Shown here piece by piece: positions 9,583 to 19,244 of a DNA stretch of 36,725 bases. Positions within the stretch are counted from its first letter, which is position 1. Each line of letters opens with the position of its first letter. The notes below the pieces were generated by a model. That model was given only the letters and a program-made list of their open reading frames with translations. It was not told the DNA's origin and ran no database searches. This stretch comes from Oscillospiraceae bacterium. GTDB taxonomy: Bacteria; Bacillota; Clostridia; Oscillospirales; Ruminococcaceae. The stretch lies in NCBI GenBank assembly GCA_009782265.1, contig WRJM01000005.1, positions 1-36,725 of the forward strand, written 5' to 3'. Both the position numbers and the translations under genes were made by a program.

Positions 9583-10251
9583 TTATTTCCTTTTGCGGGT
9601 AATGATTGCCGCGCCTGCTGATACAAAAGCCGGAATGACAGCAAATATTACGCCGGAATTAGGGTTATGTCCTACGCAAGGCGTGCAATCCGCACAATTG
9701 CAATTTTCTTCGCAATCAAGGCATCCGCCGCATTTATCGCAATGTTCGCATATACATGTATTCCCTTCCGGTTCGTCACCTATGGTTGCTATATCCCCTT
9801 GACCGTCCGAAATAACTGTTTCATAAAGTTCAAGGATTTCATCGCTTGAGTAAAAGATTTCAATGCCTTTAAATTCATAGGCGTTTTGTCTGTCTACACT
9901 TGTGAAAGAGATAGAAAGGTCGCCGTCAGCGTCTGCGATTGTAAACACAAAATAAGCAAGAATGTCACCGGAATCAACCCCAACACCCGCGAAAGAGAGA
10001 AGCCCGGAGTCATCGTTGTAAACCCAAAGACTAATTTCGCCGGCACGGCTGTTGCTTTCAAAGAAATCGAAAACAAGTCCGTCGCCGTAATCCACTTCAA
10101 TTAACCCCTCAAGGCTACCGTCTTCGTCCGCGATAAGGAATACTTTTACTGTATCGCCGTCTGCTTCTGTTTCAGTGGTAATCGCGGAAGTGCTGATTGT
10201 AAATATAGCCGCTAAAGCTACGATTACAAAAATTGATAAAATTTTCTTCAT
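9583..10251 (-). CDS. Secreted Cys-rich surface protein with NPxSG-type sortase-like C-terminus
   Basis: 222 aa; signal peptide; 'CICEHCDKCGGCLDCEENCNCADCTPC'; 'GHNPNSGVIFAVIPAFVSAGAAIITRKRK' (sorting-like motif, TM, basic tail). Confidence 0.7.
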   Translation of the reverse strand: MKKILSIFVIVALAAIFTISTSAITTETEADGDTVKVFLIADEDGSLEGLIEVDYGDGLVFDFFESNSRAGEISLWVYNDDSGLLSFAGVGVDSGDILAYFVFTIADADGDLSISFTSVDRQNAYEFKGIEIFYSSDEILELYETVISDGQGDIATIGDEPEGNTCICEHCDKCGGCLDCEENCNCADCTPCVGHNPNSGVIFAVIPAFVSAGAAIITRKRK

Positions 10252-10281
10252 TGTTTAATACCTCTTTATGTTTTAATATTA

Positions 10282-10914
10282 TTACCGGCAATGATAAATC
10301 GGGTTATTTTCTTTTTCATGCCGAATCGTGGTACTGCCGCCGTGCCCGGGGTAAACAACGGTTTCATCAGGCAGAGTAAACAGTTTGTTGATAATCGAAT
10401 CCGCAAGTTTTTCCTGACTTCCGGTCGGAAAATCCGTTCTGCCGAAGCTTTCGTTAAAAAGCGTATCACCGCAGAAAAGCACATTTTCGTTTTCGATATA
10501 ATAGCAAACGCTTCCTGATGTGTGCCCGGGCGTTGCGATTGTTTTGACGAAAAACCCTGCAAGCTCGGTAATTTCGCCGTCTTTCAGCCATTTATCGGTT
10601 TTTACCGTGAGCGGCGTTCTGCCGAGCTTGGCAGAACCGTTGAGCGCGGGGTCGGCTAACAGCTTTTCTTCTTCCGCGCCCGCGTAAACGGGAAGCTTCA
10701 GCAGTTCTTTTAAATCCCCAACCGCGCCGACATGGTCAAAATGCCCGTGCGTCAGCAGAATAGCAACAGGCTTCACTTGCAGTTCCTTGCATTTTTTAAT
10801 TATATAATGAGCGTCCTCCTCAGGGTCAATAATGAATGTTTCATTTATATCTTCATTAATAATAAAGTAGCTGTTGGTTTGAACAGGTCCTAATACGTTT
10901 ATGATGATTTTCAA
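10282..10914 (-). CDS. MBL-fold metallo-hydrolase (glyoxalase II-like)
   Basis: 210 aa; 'LLTHGHFDHVGAV', 'TPGHTSGSVCYY', 'VYPGHGGSTTI'. Confidence 0.92.
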   Translation of the reverse strand: MKIIINVLGPVQTNSYFIINEDINETFIIDPEEDAHYIIKKCKELQVKPVAILLTHGHFDHVGAVGDLKELLKLPVYAGAEEEKLLADPALNGSAKLGRTPLTVKTDKWLKDGEITELAGFFVKTIATPGHTSGSVCYYIENENVLFCGDTLFNESFGRTDFPTGSQEKLADSIINKLFTLPDETVVYPGHGGSTTIRHEKENNPIYHCR

Positions 10915-10936
10915 ATTAATTCTCCTTTGTAATTCT

Positions 10937-11016
10937 GTAGGGGCGCACAGTGTGCGCCCGATTACGCCTGATATTATAATGATTTTTAATTACGGGCGAA
11001 CAATGTTCGCCCCTAC
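10937..11016. repeat. Dispersed palindromic repeat (REP/MITE-like), GTAGGGGCG...CGCCCCTAC
   Basis: 80 bp bounded by GTAGGGGCGCACAGTGTGCGCCCG and CGGGCGAACAATGTTCGCCCCTAC. Confidence 0.75.
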
Positions 11017-12063
11017 ATCTGCCCTTAACTGTCCGCACGCGGCTTTGATTTCGCCGCCGAATTCCCGCCTGACCACCGCCCTGATACCGCCTTGAATCAA
11101 AATCGAATAAAACGCCTTGATTCTGTCAGCGGAAGAGCGTTTAAATCCCAGATTCGTTTCATTGTACGGGATTAGATTTACATAGCAGTAAATACCTTTC
11201 AATAGGGAAACAAGCTCCCGCGCACAGTCATCGCTGTCGTTCACGCCGTCAAGCATAATGTATTCAAGCGTGGTTTTTTTATTTTTAACAGCGGTAATTT
11301 CCCGCACGGCTGCTAACAATTCATTGATTCCGTAAACTTGATTGACCGGCATAAGCCGGCTTCTGATTTCATCATTCGGCGCGTGCAGACTGACGGCAAG
11401 ATTACACGGTATTTTCTCGGATAAAAGCCTTTTCATTTCCGGAACAAGCCCGCAGGTTGAAACCGTGATATGCCGCGGCGCGATTGAAAGCCCGTCCTTA
11501 TGCCCGATGATGTCAATAAAATCTTTAACATTTTCATAGTTATCGAGCGGTTCGCCGATACCCATTAAAGTTAATCGTGAAATTTTTTCGCCGTTAGCTT
11601 CCTGCGCTTTTAAAATTTGCAAAACCATTTCATACGGTTCAAGATTCCGGATTTTCTTCTGCGTACTGCTTTGACAAAAAGCACAGCCCATATTACAGCC
11701 GACCTGCGTAGAAATGCACAAAGCGTTACCGTAATCGTGCCGCATTAACACCGCTTCTACCGCCGCATTGCATGCGGACGCAATTCCCCCTGCGGCGGGA
11801 GTTTCTCCGCTTTTAAGTTCAAAAAGGAATTTTACCGCGTCTTCGCTGTTTCTTTGCTCCGTAATTTCAACAAAATTGAAATTACAATCAAAATCACGTT
11901 CAAGCAAATTTGTGATTCTTTCGCTTAATCCGTGCGGGATATTTCTGTAAAGATAATTATAAATAATCTTTGCTTTTGAAGCGGCTTTGCTGTGATTTTC
12001 ACCGTGTTCGATAAAATAATTTTCAAGAGCGGTGAAGGTTAAATTATAAATATTACTTTTCAT
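10990..12063 (-). CDS. rlmN: 23S rRNA (adenine(2503)-C(2))-methyltransferase RlmN
   Basis: 357 aa; radical SAM 'CNMGCAFCQSS', 'LMGIGEPLDNYENV', 'RHITVSTCGLVPEM', 'NLIPYNE'. Confidence 0.95.
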   Translation of the reverse strand: MKSNIYNLTFTALENYFIEHGENHSKAASKAKIIYNYLYRNIPHGLSERITNLLERDFDCNFNFVEITEQRNSEDAVKFLFELKSGETPAAGGIASACNAAVEAVLMRHDYGNALCISTQVGCNMGCAFCQSSTQKKIRNLEPYEMVLQILKAQEANGEKISRLTLMGIGEPLDNYENVKDFIDIIGHKDGLSIAPRHITVSTCGLVPEMKRLLSEKIPCNLAVSLHAPNDEIRSRLMPVNQVYGINELLAAVREITAVKNKKTTLEYIMLDGVNDSDDCARELVSLLKGIYCYVNLIPYNETNLGFKRSSADRIKAFYSILIQGGIRAVVRREFGGEIKAACGQLRADVGANIVRP

Positions 12064-12064
12064 A

Positions 12065-13678
12065 TTATCTCAGTTGACTTAATGAAATCCCGTTTGAGCC
12101 GAGCGGGATTTGACTGTCAAGCCCGACAAATTTTCCGTCCTGTTGCCATAAAACTTCTTTTACAAACGCATATTTCTGCTCATCCCATGTCTTGAAGTCG
12201 TCAAGCACCAACCCGCCCGTATCGCCGGAATTGGCGTTGAAGCACCAAAATGTATGATGAAGCCTATTATCCTTAATCAGCTTTCTTAAATGCGTCATCC
12301 ACGTTAAATTCGGCTCTGTCATAAACCCGCCCCATTCGCCTATAAGAATCGGGGCAATATTTTCCTTATAAATAAAAAACCAGTTGTCATACCAGCAGTC
12401 CTTCATTAAACTGTCAAAGGTATAACCGCCCTTAAACCACGGCTGTTCATAAACCGCCGGACCGTAATCATGCGGCGAATAAACCAATTTATTCTGAAAC
12501 CCGCCTAAATTTATCGGGTTATCCCGCACGCCGCGCAGATTCCCGCCCCACCAGTTGTAATAATAATCCCCGTCATTTTTAGACGTAAAGTTCGGATTTG
12601 CTTTTATATCGCGGGGGTAAATTTCAATCCCCTCAACCAAAACAAGCGCGTTCGGGTTCGCGTTTAAAACAGCCGTAGCCGCTTTTTCTGCGATATACTT
12701 CCAATTGTCTGCGTCCTTTGAATTGTCCCATTTAGCGCGTGGGAATTCATTCGGTTTACCGTGCGGTTCGTTTTTGAGGTCGTAAGCAATAATTGTATCG
12801 TCATGCGCGTAACGCTTTGCAATCCACGCAAGCGCGTCAAGATAATCCTGCTCTGTTATATCCCCGTCATACCAAACAGGCTTCATGTGCCCCATGGGGT
12901 CTGTTTTCGCGCTGTGAAAGTCAATGATGATTTTCAAGCCGTTCTTTTTACATTGCCCGATTACGTAATCAAAAATTTCAAGGCTGTTTTTACCGTTAAG
13001 GTAAGAATTAACCGCCTGATTATAATTGGCGTTCGGATATTGCCCGTTTGACCATTGCTTAATAAGCTCGGTAGAAATCGGAATCCGCAAAACATTAAAA
13101 CCCCTGTCGGCAATCGCGGCGATTGAATCGTTTAAATCCGCCGTCCAAAGCCCGTCAAAGGTGTTTGTGCCTGTATTATACCCAAACCAGTTGATACCTG
13201 TCAGCCAGACTTCCCTACCGTTTTTATCAACGATTTTATTGCCTTTAGCAAAAAACCAATCCCCTGTATTATCTGCAGGGATATTGTCGTTCTGCGTAAT
13301 TACAGGCACTTCTTCGGTGTTTGATGTTGTTAAATGAGGGTATTTGTGAATCATATAAGAATCCGTGGTATGTGCGGAGGTTTGTTCTGTGTTCATTTGC
13401 GTGTTTTCCTGTGTATTATCGGATTTTTCCGGTTTATTAAAATCAGATTCAGGCAGTTTTGTTTCGGCGGCCGGAGGGGTCACGGTAACAGGGGGGCTTG
13501 CGGGCGGGATAACGGATGTGTTTTCAGGAGGCGTATTTGCTTCAAGCTCATCGTCAGCTGCAACTTGTTGCGGCAAGTCAACTTGTTGCGGTAAATCAGC
13601 CTGTCCATTACAGCTTGTAAAAACAGAAAAAGCAATTAAAACCGCAATCAAAAGCACAAACCTTTTTCCTGCTTTCAT
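12065..13678 (-). CDS. Glycoside hydrolase family 5-type lipoprotein (cellulase-like)
   Basis: Start at [23 protein letters not shown] (lipobox) with SD AGAGGAG; '[10 protein letters not shown]', 'RIPIS', 'IIDFHS', '[10 protein letters not shown]', 'ILIGEWGG'. Confidence 0.9.
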   Translation of the reverse strand: MKAGKRFVLLIAVLIAFSVFTSCNGQADLPQQVDLPQQVAADDELEANTPPENTSVIPPASPPVTVTPPAAETKLPESDFNKPEKSDNTQENTQMNTEQTSAHTTDSYMIHKYPHLTTSNTEEVPVITQNDNIPADNTGDWFFAKGNKIVDKNGREVWLTGINWFGYNTGTNTFDGLWTADLNDSIAAIADRGFNVLRIPISTELIKQWSNGQYPNANYNQAVNSYLNGKNSLEIFDYVIGQCKKNGLKIIIDFHSAKTDPMGHMKPVWYDGDITEQDYLDALAWIAKRYAHDDTIIAYDLKNEPHGKPNEFPRAKWDNSKDADNWKYIAEKAATAVLNANPNALVLVEGIEIYPRDIKANPNFTSKNDGDYYYNWWGGNLRGVRDNPINLGGFQNKLVYSPHDYGPAVYEQPWFKGGYTFDSLMKDCWYDNWFFIYKENIAPILIGEWGGFMTEPNLTWMTHLRKLIKDNRLHHTFWCFNANSGDTGGLVLDDFKTWDEQKYAFVKEVLWQQDGKFVGLDSQIPLGSNGISLSQLR

Positions 13679-13691
13679 AAAAGCACTCCTC

Positions 13692-14951
13692 TTACACATT
13701 CTGCACTTCAGCTTCCGAAACATTTGTATTAAACATGGATACACAGTGCAGTTCAGGTGAAGTCGTGATGATTTCCCCTCCGACTTCTACCATGGGGTAC
13801 ATTAAATTGCGCACATTTACCATTTTAACAACCGCGATTGAACCATCGGACAATACAACCGTCTTTCCGCGCAGTTCCTCCGCCATGCAGTCTATGAACA
13901 GCTTGACATAATTAATATCAAGCTGAGAATAACCCTCTTTGGAAAAATTTTCAAGGATTTCAAAGGGCGAATGGGCTTCTTTGTATACCCGGCGCGCCAC
14001 CATCGCATCATAAATATCCGCAATTGAAGTGATTCTTGCGAACTCTGTAATCTCAACCGAGCTGATAGCGCAGGGATACCCTGTCCCGTTCAGCTTTTCA
14101 TGGTGCTGGAGTATGCCGAGCAGTACGTTTTTTTCTTTATAACCGGATTTCACCATCATATCAAAGGAATGATAGGGGTGCTTTTTAATTTCCGCGAATT
14201 CTTCCTTCGTCAGGCGGGCAGGCTTGTTTAAAATTTCAGGCGGCACTTTTAATTTGCCTATATCGTGAAGAAGCCCGACTTTTACCAATTCGTCGTGCTT
14301 TATTTTATCGAATTTAAGCCATTTTGCCATTAACCCGTTCAGAAAAGCAACATTAAGGCTATGTGTATGCAAATATTCATCAACGGAGCGTATACCGTTT
14401 ATGCTTTGCAGAATCAAGGTAACATCGGTGGTTTCAAGCTTCAGCTTTATTTCCTGTACAAACTCATCGGTTTTATCCTTGCTGATAACGTCCGCTTCGG
14501 CAATATCCGCGAAAAACTGCCTTGTTTCTTCCTTGGCGGTTTCATAAATCTGCTGAACCCGTTCAAATTCAGTTTTCGGCTCACCTTTGGGTTTTGGTTT
14601 TGGCTCGGGCGGCGGTTTTTGCTGCGGCGGTTTTGGCTCAGGTTCGGGTTCGGATATAACAACAGGTTTTGATTTGGGTTTAATTTCTAAAACTTCAAAT
14701 TCCAAAGGCGGCGGGGGCGGGGGCGTCCAGCCTAAATCAATCCCTCTGTCATAGAAGCTTCTCATATAATCGGCAGTTATATAAACAGAGTCTTCGGGGA
14801 AAGCTTTTGTTTTAAAAGTTTCGAGAAGCGCGGGCGTTACAATTACATTTTCGCACAGGAAAGAAATGTCTTCACCCTTTTTTACATAAATCTTACAGTT
14901 GAGATTTAAATCCGGGGGTATATTCGCAATTTTTACGGCTATATGTTCCAA
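13692..14951 (-). CDS. HD-GYP domain protein (paralog 1, Pro-rich linker)
   Basis: 419 aa; '[16 protein letters not shown]', '[18 protein letters not shown]', '[11 protein letters not shown]'. Confidence 0.92.
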   Translation of the reverse strand: MEHIAVKIANIPPDLNLNCKIYVKKGEDISFLCENVIVTPALLETFKTKAFPEDSVYITADYMRSFYDRGIDLGWTPPPPPPLEFEVLEIKPKSKPVVISEPEPEPKPPQQKPPPEPKPKPKGEPKTEFERVQQIYETAKEETRQFFADIAEADVISKDKTDEFVQEIKLKLETTDVTLILQSINGIRSVDEYLHTHSLNVAFLNGLMAKWLKFDKIKHDELVKVGLLHDIGKLKVPPEILNKPARLTKEEFAEIKKHPYHSFDMMVKSGYKEKNVLLGILQHHEKLNGTGYPCAISSVEITEFARITSIADIYDAMVARRVYKEAHSPFEILENFSKEGYSQLDINYVKLFIDCMAEELRGKTVVLSDGSIAVVKMVNVRNLMYPMVEVGGEIITTSPELHCVSMFNTNVSEAEVQNV

Positions 14952-14963
14952 TATTAAACCTCC

Positions 14964-16157
14964 TTATACCTTTTCTACCTCTTCCAAAGAAACATTGTGA
15001 TTATTCATAGAAACGCAGTAAAGCTCAGGGGAAGTGGAAACCACCTTACCGTTTACCTCTACCACCGGATATTGAAGATTCTGTTCGCTGACAATCAGTA
15101 CCTTTGCCACAGAACCGTCCGACAGCTCCACCATCTTGCCTTTCAGTTCCTCAATCATACAGCTTATAAACAGCTTTACATATTTAATATCAAGCTCGGA
15201 ATACCCCTCATTCGAGAAGTTTTCAAGAATAGTGAAAGGAGAATGTGAATCCTTGTGGACGCGCTGGGTTACGGTCGCGTCGTAAATATCGGAAATCGCC
15301 GTAATTCTTGCAAACTCGGTAATTTCATTGGCTCGTATGCCGCTCGGATAACCCGTGCCGTTCAGCTTTTCATGGTGCTGAATAATACCCATTAAAACGT
15401 CTTCTTCGTTAATACCCGAATTCACCATGATTTCATAGGCATAATAAGAATGTCTTTTGATTTCATCAAATTCGCTTGTGGAAAGGCGGGACGGCTTGCT
15501 TAATATTTTAAGCGGAATCCTCAGCTTGCCTACATCATGCAGAAGCCCTGTTTTCACTAATTTTTTATGTTTAACCTTATCATATTTCAGCCATCTGCCC
15601 ATAAGCCCGTTCAAAAAAGCCACATTCAAGCTGTGCGTATGCAGGGATTCGTCAAAGGTACGGATTCCGGTGATACTCTGCAAAATCAACGCTATATCGT
15701 TGGATTCAAGCTTAAAGCGTATATCGTCAACAAAGTCGTTGGTTTTTTTATCGTCAACCTTGCCGCTTTCGGCGATTTCGGAAAAGAGCTTCTTAGCTTC
15801 CTCCTTGGCTTGGTCATATTGCTTTTTCACTTTTTCAAAATCGGTTTCGGGTCGTTTTCTGCCCGTATTTTGAATTTTTTCGCTTTTTGCGGGCTTTACG
15901 GGTTTTTCCGGCTTCTCATCCTCTGCGGGCAGCGGTGCTAATTCTACCCCTTTGCTTTGAAGTGCTTTTAAATAATCGCGTGAAACATAAACCGAATCGT
16001 CCGGAAAAGCAAGTTTTGTAAAACTTTTTAAAAGCGCGGGCGTTACGGTTTTATTTTCGCACAGAAATGAATAGCTCCTGCCCTTTTTCAGATAGACCTT
16101 GCTGTCAAGGTACAGGTTTTCAGGGATATTGGCAATTTTTACAGCAATATGTTCCAT
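14964..16157 (-). CDS. HD-GYP domain protein (paralog 2)
   Basis: 397 aa; same N-terminus [12 protein letters not shown] and HD-GYP motifs as neighbour. Confidence 0.92.
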   Translation of the reverse strand: MEHIAVKIANIPENLYLDSKVYLKKGRSYSFLCENKTVTPALLKSFTKLAFPDDSVYVSRDYLKALQSKGVELAPLPAEDEKPEKPVKPAKSEKIQNTGRKRPETDFEKVKKQYDQAKEEAKKLFSEIAESGKVDDKKTNDFVDDIRFKLESNDIALILQSITGIRTFDESLHTHSLNVAFLNGLMGRWLKYDKVKHKKLVKTGLLHDVGKLRIPLKILSKPSRLSTSEFDEIKRHSYYAYEIMVNSGINEEDVLMGIIQHHEKLNGTGYPSGIRANEITEFARITAISDIYDATVTQRVHKDSHSPFTILENFSNEGYSELDIKYVKLFISCMIEELKGKMVELSDGSVAKVLIVSEQNLQYPVVEVNGKVVSTSPELYCVSMNNHNVSLEEVEKV

Positions 16158-16255
16158 ATTTATTTTATCCTTTCCGGATTAGATTTATAATATTACAATT
16201 TGGATAATTATCAGATGTTTTTTTGTCTGTTATCAGGTGCAGAATTAATAATAAA

Positions 16256-16867
16256 TTAATCATAACTATCATTGTTTTGCACAAAATGCCTTACGCGGAG
16301 CGGAATTTCCATGCTTGCAGCAAACGCTTCACATTTTTGCAGATTTTCTTCCCCGATGACGTCAACAGCCGTGAAGCCGACAGCGGTCACTTTCTTTGCT
16401 TCAAGCGCGAAATCAAGCATTGCCCGATACGAACCCGCCCCGAAGCGGGGGTTGGTTACACGCAGATAGGCTTCTTCGTCCGGAGCGTTAAGGCTGATTG
16501 AAACAAAATCGAAAACAACGAGCCGTTTCACGTCAAAATCAGGATTTATCAGCTTTACAAGCCCGTTTGTGTTCAAACGTACGGGGAGCGCGCATTTTTT
16601 CTTAATATATTCCGCGGTTTGTATGACTAAATCCGCTCTTTCCATCGGCTCGCCGTACCCGCAGAACGTAATTTCCGCAACACCCTCAAGACTCACCGCG
16701 TCAAACGCTTGCTTAATTTCCGAAAAATCAGGTTCATACTCAAGCCAAAGCGAATCCGCGCTGCCTACGGACGGGCTGTTGTTCCTGATACAAAAAACAC
16801 AGGCGCACGAACAAGCGTTCGTTATATTTACATACAGCTTGTTATAAAGCATATAAAATATAGTCAT
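16256..16867 (-). CDS. Radical SAM protein (TatD-associated radical SAM-like)
   Basis: Start trimmed to MTIFYMLYNKLYVNITNACSCACVFCIRN; CxxxCxxC as 'CSCACVFC', 'EITFCGYGEPMER', 'VRLNTNG'. Confidence 0.82.
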   Translation of the reverse strand: MTIFYMLYNKLYVNITNACSCACVFCIRNNSPSVGSADSLWLEYEPDFSEIKQAFDAVSLEGVAEITFCGYGEPMERADLVIQTAEYIKKKCALPVRLNTNGLVKLINPDFDVKRLVVFDFVSISLNAPDEEAYLRVTNPRFGAGSYRAMLDFALEAKKVTAVGFTAVDVIGEENLQKCEAFAASMEIPLRVRHFVQNNDSYD

Positions 16868-16873
16868 ATTTTT

Positions 16874-16902
16874 ATTATAACATAAAATCGTCGTCATTGC
16901 AA
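16874..16902 (-). promoter_or_regulatory. Promoter for the radical SAM gene
   Basis: Minus strand TTGCAA-N17-TATAAT; expected TSS is at or next to the ATG. Confidence 0.6.
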
Positions 16903-16925
16903 GAATTTTTATATTTTGTTTAATA

Positions 16926-16954
16926 TTGACTTTAAAAAGGATTAAGGGTATAAT
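16926..16954 (+). promoter_or_regulatory. Promoter for the small protein/retropepsin-like operon
   Basis: TTGACT-N17-TATAAT. Confidence 0.7.
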
Positions 16955-16987
16955 AATAAGTGATAAAACGAATGGGAGGCTGCGGTT

Positions 16988-17206
16988 ATGTATAAGACCA
17001 TGGAAGAAATCGAAAGAGAATACGATGGGAATTTTATCTGCATGATAAATTATAAAAAAAATGAATATTACGGCATTATAGGGGGGGAGGTTATTGCCGT
17101 AAGTAAAAATAAAAAAGAAATCCTTGAAATTTGGGGTAAAACCCCGAGAAGTTTTTACCAATGGGTGGGGGAATTTCCGGATGCTCCGGGGGGGTATCTT
17201 CTGTAA
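16988..17206 (+). CDS. Small protein (DUF5678-like) preceding a retropepsin-like protease
   Basis: 72 aa; 'EREYDGNFICMINYKKNEYYGIIGGEVIAVSKNKKEILEIW...YQWVGEFPDAPGGYLL'; stop overlaps next start (TAATG). Confidence 0.65.
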   Translation: MYKTMEEIEREYDGNFICMINYKKNEYYGIIGGEVIAVSKNKKEILEIWGKTPRSFYQWVGEFPDAPGGYLL

Positions 17207-17604
17207 TGATGTATATTGAAATAAAAACAAGAAATGATTTAATTTATGCTAATGTTCCGGTTTGGAGTATAATTGATAACGATTATAAAGAAGCACTTGT
17301 TTTAATTGACACGGGTGCGACTGTAACCGCTTTTTCAGATGCCGCTTTAAAAAGTTTAGGCTGTTACAATGAAGAGAAGAAAGCAAGCGTAAGAACCGCA
17401 AGCGGTTTTGTTGATGTATATGAAGTAAATATTCCTAAAGTTCAATTAGGCTCTTTTGAATTAATCAATATAACGGTTCACGCCCATACATATCTTGACG
17501 ATTTTCATTTTGACGGTATAATCGGTATGAATATATTAAACCAATTTAATTTCGGTGTTAATTTTGACACTCAAATAATGACATTAGAAAAAAGAAAAAT
17601 ATGA
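17206..17604 (+). CDS. Retropepsin-like (clan AA) aspartic protease
   Basis: 132 aa; active-site-like 'ALVLIDTGATVTAFSD', downstream 'FDGIIGMNILNQF'. Confidence 0.82.
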   Translation: MMYIEIKTRNDLIYANVPVWSIIDNDYKEALVLIDTGATVTAFSDAALKSLGCYNEEKKASVRTASGFVDVYEVNIPKVQLGSFELINITVHAHTYLDDFHFDGIIGMNILNQFNFGVNFDTQIMTLEKRKI

Positions 17605-17608
17605 TAAA

Positions 17609-17678
17609 CGGTCGGGCATAGAAGCCAGACCTCACTTAAAATGCGGGTTTGCAGGGTTCGATTTCCTGTGAAACCCCA
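17609..17678 (+). other. tRNA-like / degenerate tRNA hairpin region
   Basis: T-arm-like CAGGG-TTCGATT-TCCTG, preceded by CTTAAAA anticodon-loop-like sequence; no matching 5' acceptor strand. Confidence 0.3.
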
Positions 17679-17739
17679 TTGTTATAATAACCCCGATTCC
17701 TTTTGAATACAATAGTTAAAAAGGACAAGGTGTAATTAT

Positions 17740-19068
17740 ATGCTCGATATTATAAACTTTCTAAACGAAAAAATCATCTGGGGTGTTCCCGCGTTGATTT
17801 TATTTTTAGGAACAGGCATTTATTTAAGCATTAAACTTAATTTTTTCCAGTTCAACCTGCCCCGTATTATCAAAATGACATTTTTCAGCAGCGGTAAAAA
17901 CCCTGATAAAAACTCACCGTCCGAAACTAAAACCTTATCGCCTTTCCAAACACTGACTTCGGCTTTAGCCGTGACGCTCGGCACGGGAAACATTGTCGCG
18001 CTCGGCACGGCAATCGCGCTCGGCGGCGCGGGCGCGGTGTTCTGGATGGTTGTCAGCGCGTTTCTCGGTATGGCGACCGCATATGCGGAAAATTATCTTG
18101 GTATAAAAACCCGCAGGACAAAACCGGACGGAAGCCGCTTCGGGGGTGCGTTCTTCTACATAAAAGAAGTATTGGGGAGTAAATGGGCGAAGTTTTTCGC
18201 GCTCTGCTGTATACTTGCCAGCCTTGGTATGGGCAACATGACGCAAATTAACGCGCTTGCGGTTTCTTTGGAACGCGGCTTCGGCGTTCCTTTATGGACT
18301 TCGGGCGTGATGGCAATGGTTTTAGTGGGTTTGCTTGTTTTCGGCGGAGCTGTGTTCTTCGGGCAGGTGACGGAAAAGGTGATTCCGGTGCTTTCGGTTG
18401 TTTATATTATCGGGTGTTTTATTGTCATTATAATGAATTTTTCAGAACTGCCGACTGCGTTTTCACGAATCATACAGGAAGCCTTTTCTTTGCGCTCCGT
18501 AGGCGGCGGCGTTTTAGGAAGCGCGCTTATGAGGGGTATGAGCTGGGGGTTCAGACGCGGGATTTTTTCGCATGAAGCCGGATTGGGTACAGCGGTCATC
18601 TTCAACAGCATGTCATCGGAAGAATCCGCTATGAAGCAAAGCTTATGGGCGTCTTTAGCAGTGTTCATCGACACTGTAATCATCTGCGTTTTAACCGCGC
18701 TTGCGATTTTGGTGACAGGTGCGGATAAGCTTGGAATTGAGGGCGCGCTGTTCGCGTCAGCCGCGTTCGGAACAGCGTTCGGGAAGTACGCCGATATGTT
18801 CCTGTCCGCCTGTATTGCATTGTTTGCTGTTGCAACCGCTTCCGGCTGGTCATTCTTCGGTACGGTCTGCGTAGAATACCTGTTCGGGAAAAAATTTATC
18901 AAGCTTTTCGCGGTGATTTTCACGCTTTGCTGTTTTATCGGCGCGACGGCAAGATTGGAGCTGATTTGGGGCGCGGCGGATGTGTTCAACGGGCTGATGG
19001 CAGTCCCGAATCTGCTTGCTGTGCTTATTTTTGCATGGAAGTATAATAAAATAAAAATGCAGGATTAA
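17740..19068 (+). CDS. Sodium:alanine symporter family protein (AGCS)
   Basis: 442 aa; 'GTGNIVALGTAIALGGAGAVFWM', 'GMSWGFRRGIFSHEAGLGTA'. Confidence 0.93.
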   Translation: MLDIINFLNEKIIWGVPALILFLGTGIYLSIKLNFFQFNLPRIIKMTFFSSGKNPDKNSPSETKTLSPFQTLTSALAVTLGTGNIVALGTAIALGGAGAVFWMVVSAFLGMATAYAENYLGIKTRRTKPDGSRFGGAFFYIKEVLGSKWAKFFALCCILASLGMGNMTQINALAVSLERGFGVPLWTSGVMAMVLVGLLVFGGAVFFGQVTEKVIPVLSVVYIIGCFIVIIMNFSELPTAFSRIIQEAFSLRSVGGGVLGSALMRGMSWGFRRGIFSHEAGLGTAVIFNSMSSEESAMKQSLWASLAVFIDTVIICVLTALAILVTGADKLGIEGALFASAAFGTAFGKYADMFLSACIALFAVATASGWSFFGTVCVEYLFGKKFIKLFAVIFTLCCFIGATARLELIWGAADVFNGLMAVPNLLAVLIFAWKYNKIKMQD

Positions 19069-19112
19069 AATATAAAACTTGCAAAATTCATATAAAATTT
19101 TCATTTACCCCC

Positions 19113-19141
19113 TTGACCCGCCTTTAAAAAAAGTGTATAAT
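19113..19141 (+). promoter_or_regulatory. Promoter for the PEPCK gene
   Basis: TTGACC-N17-TATAAT. Confidence 0.75.
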
Positions 19142-19161
19142 AATATTAAGCTAAAATATTC

Positions 19162-19198
19162 GTTTGTGTTCCCCCGCCCAAGGCGGGGGAACACAAAC
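19162..19198. repeat. Perfect 17-bp inverted repeat in the PEPCK leader
   Basis: GTTTGTGTTCCCCCGCC-CAA-GGCGGGGGAACACAAAC. Confidence 0.9.
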
Positions 19199-19244
19199 AC
19201 AAATTTCCTGCTGTTAAATTTTTTATTTTGAAAGGGGAATACTT

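Noticed and set aside
13560-13604. Short tandem repeat ([12 protein letters not shown]) in the GH5 lipoprotein N-terminus
   Set aside because: Two 18-nt units in a low-complexity linker; ordinary linker variation.
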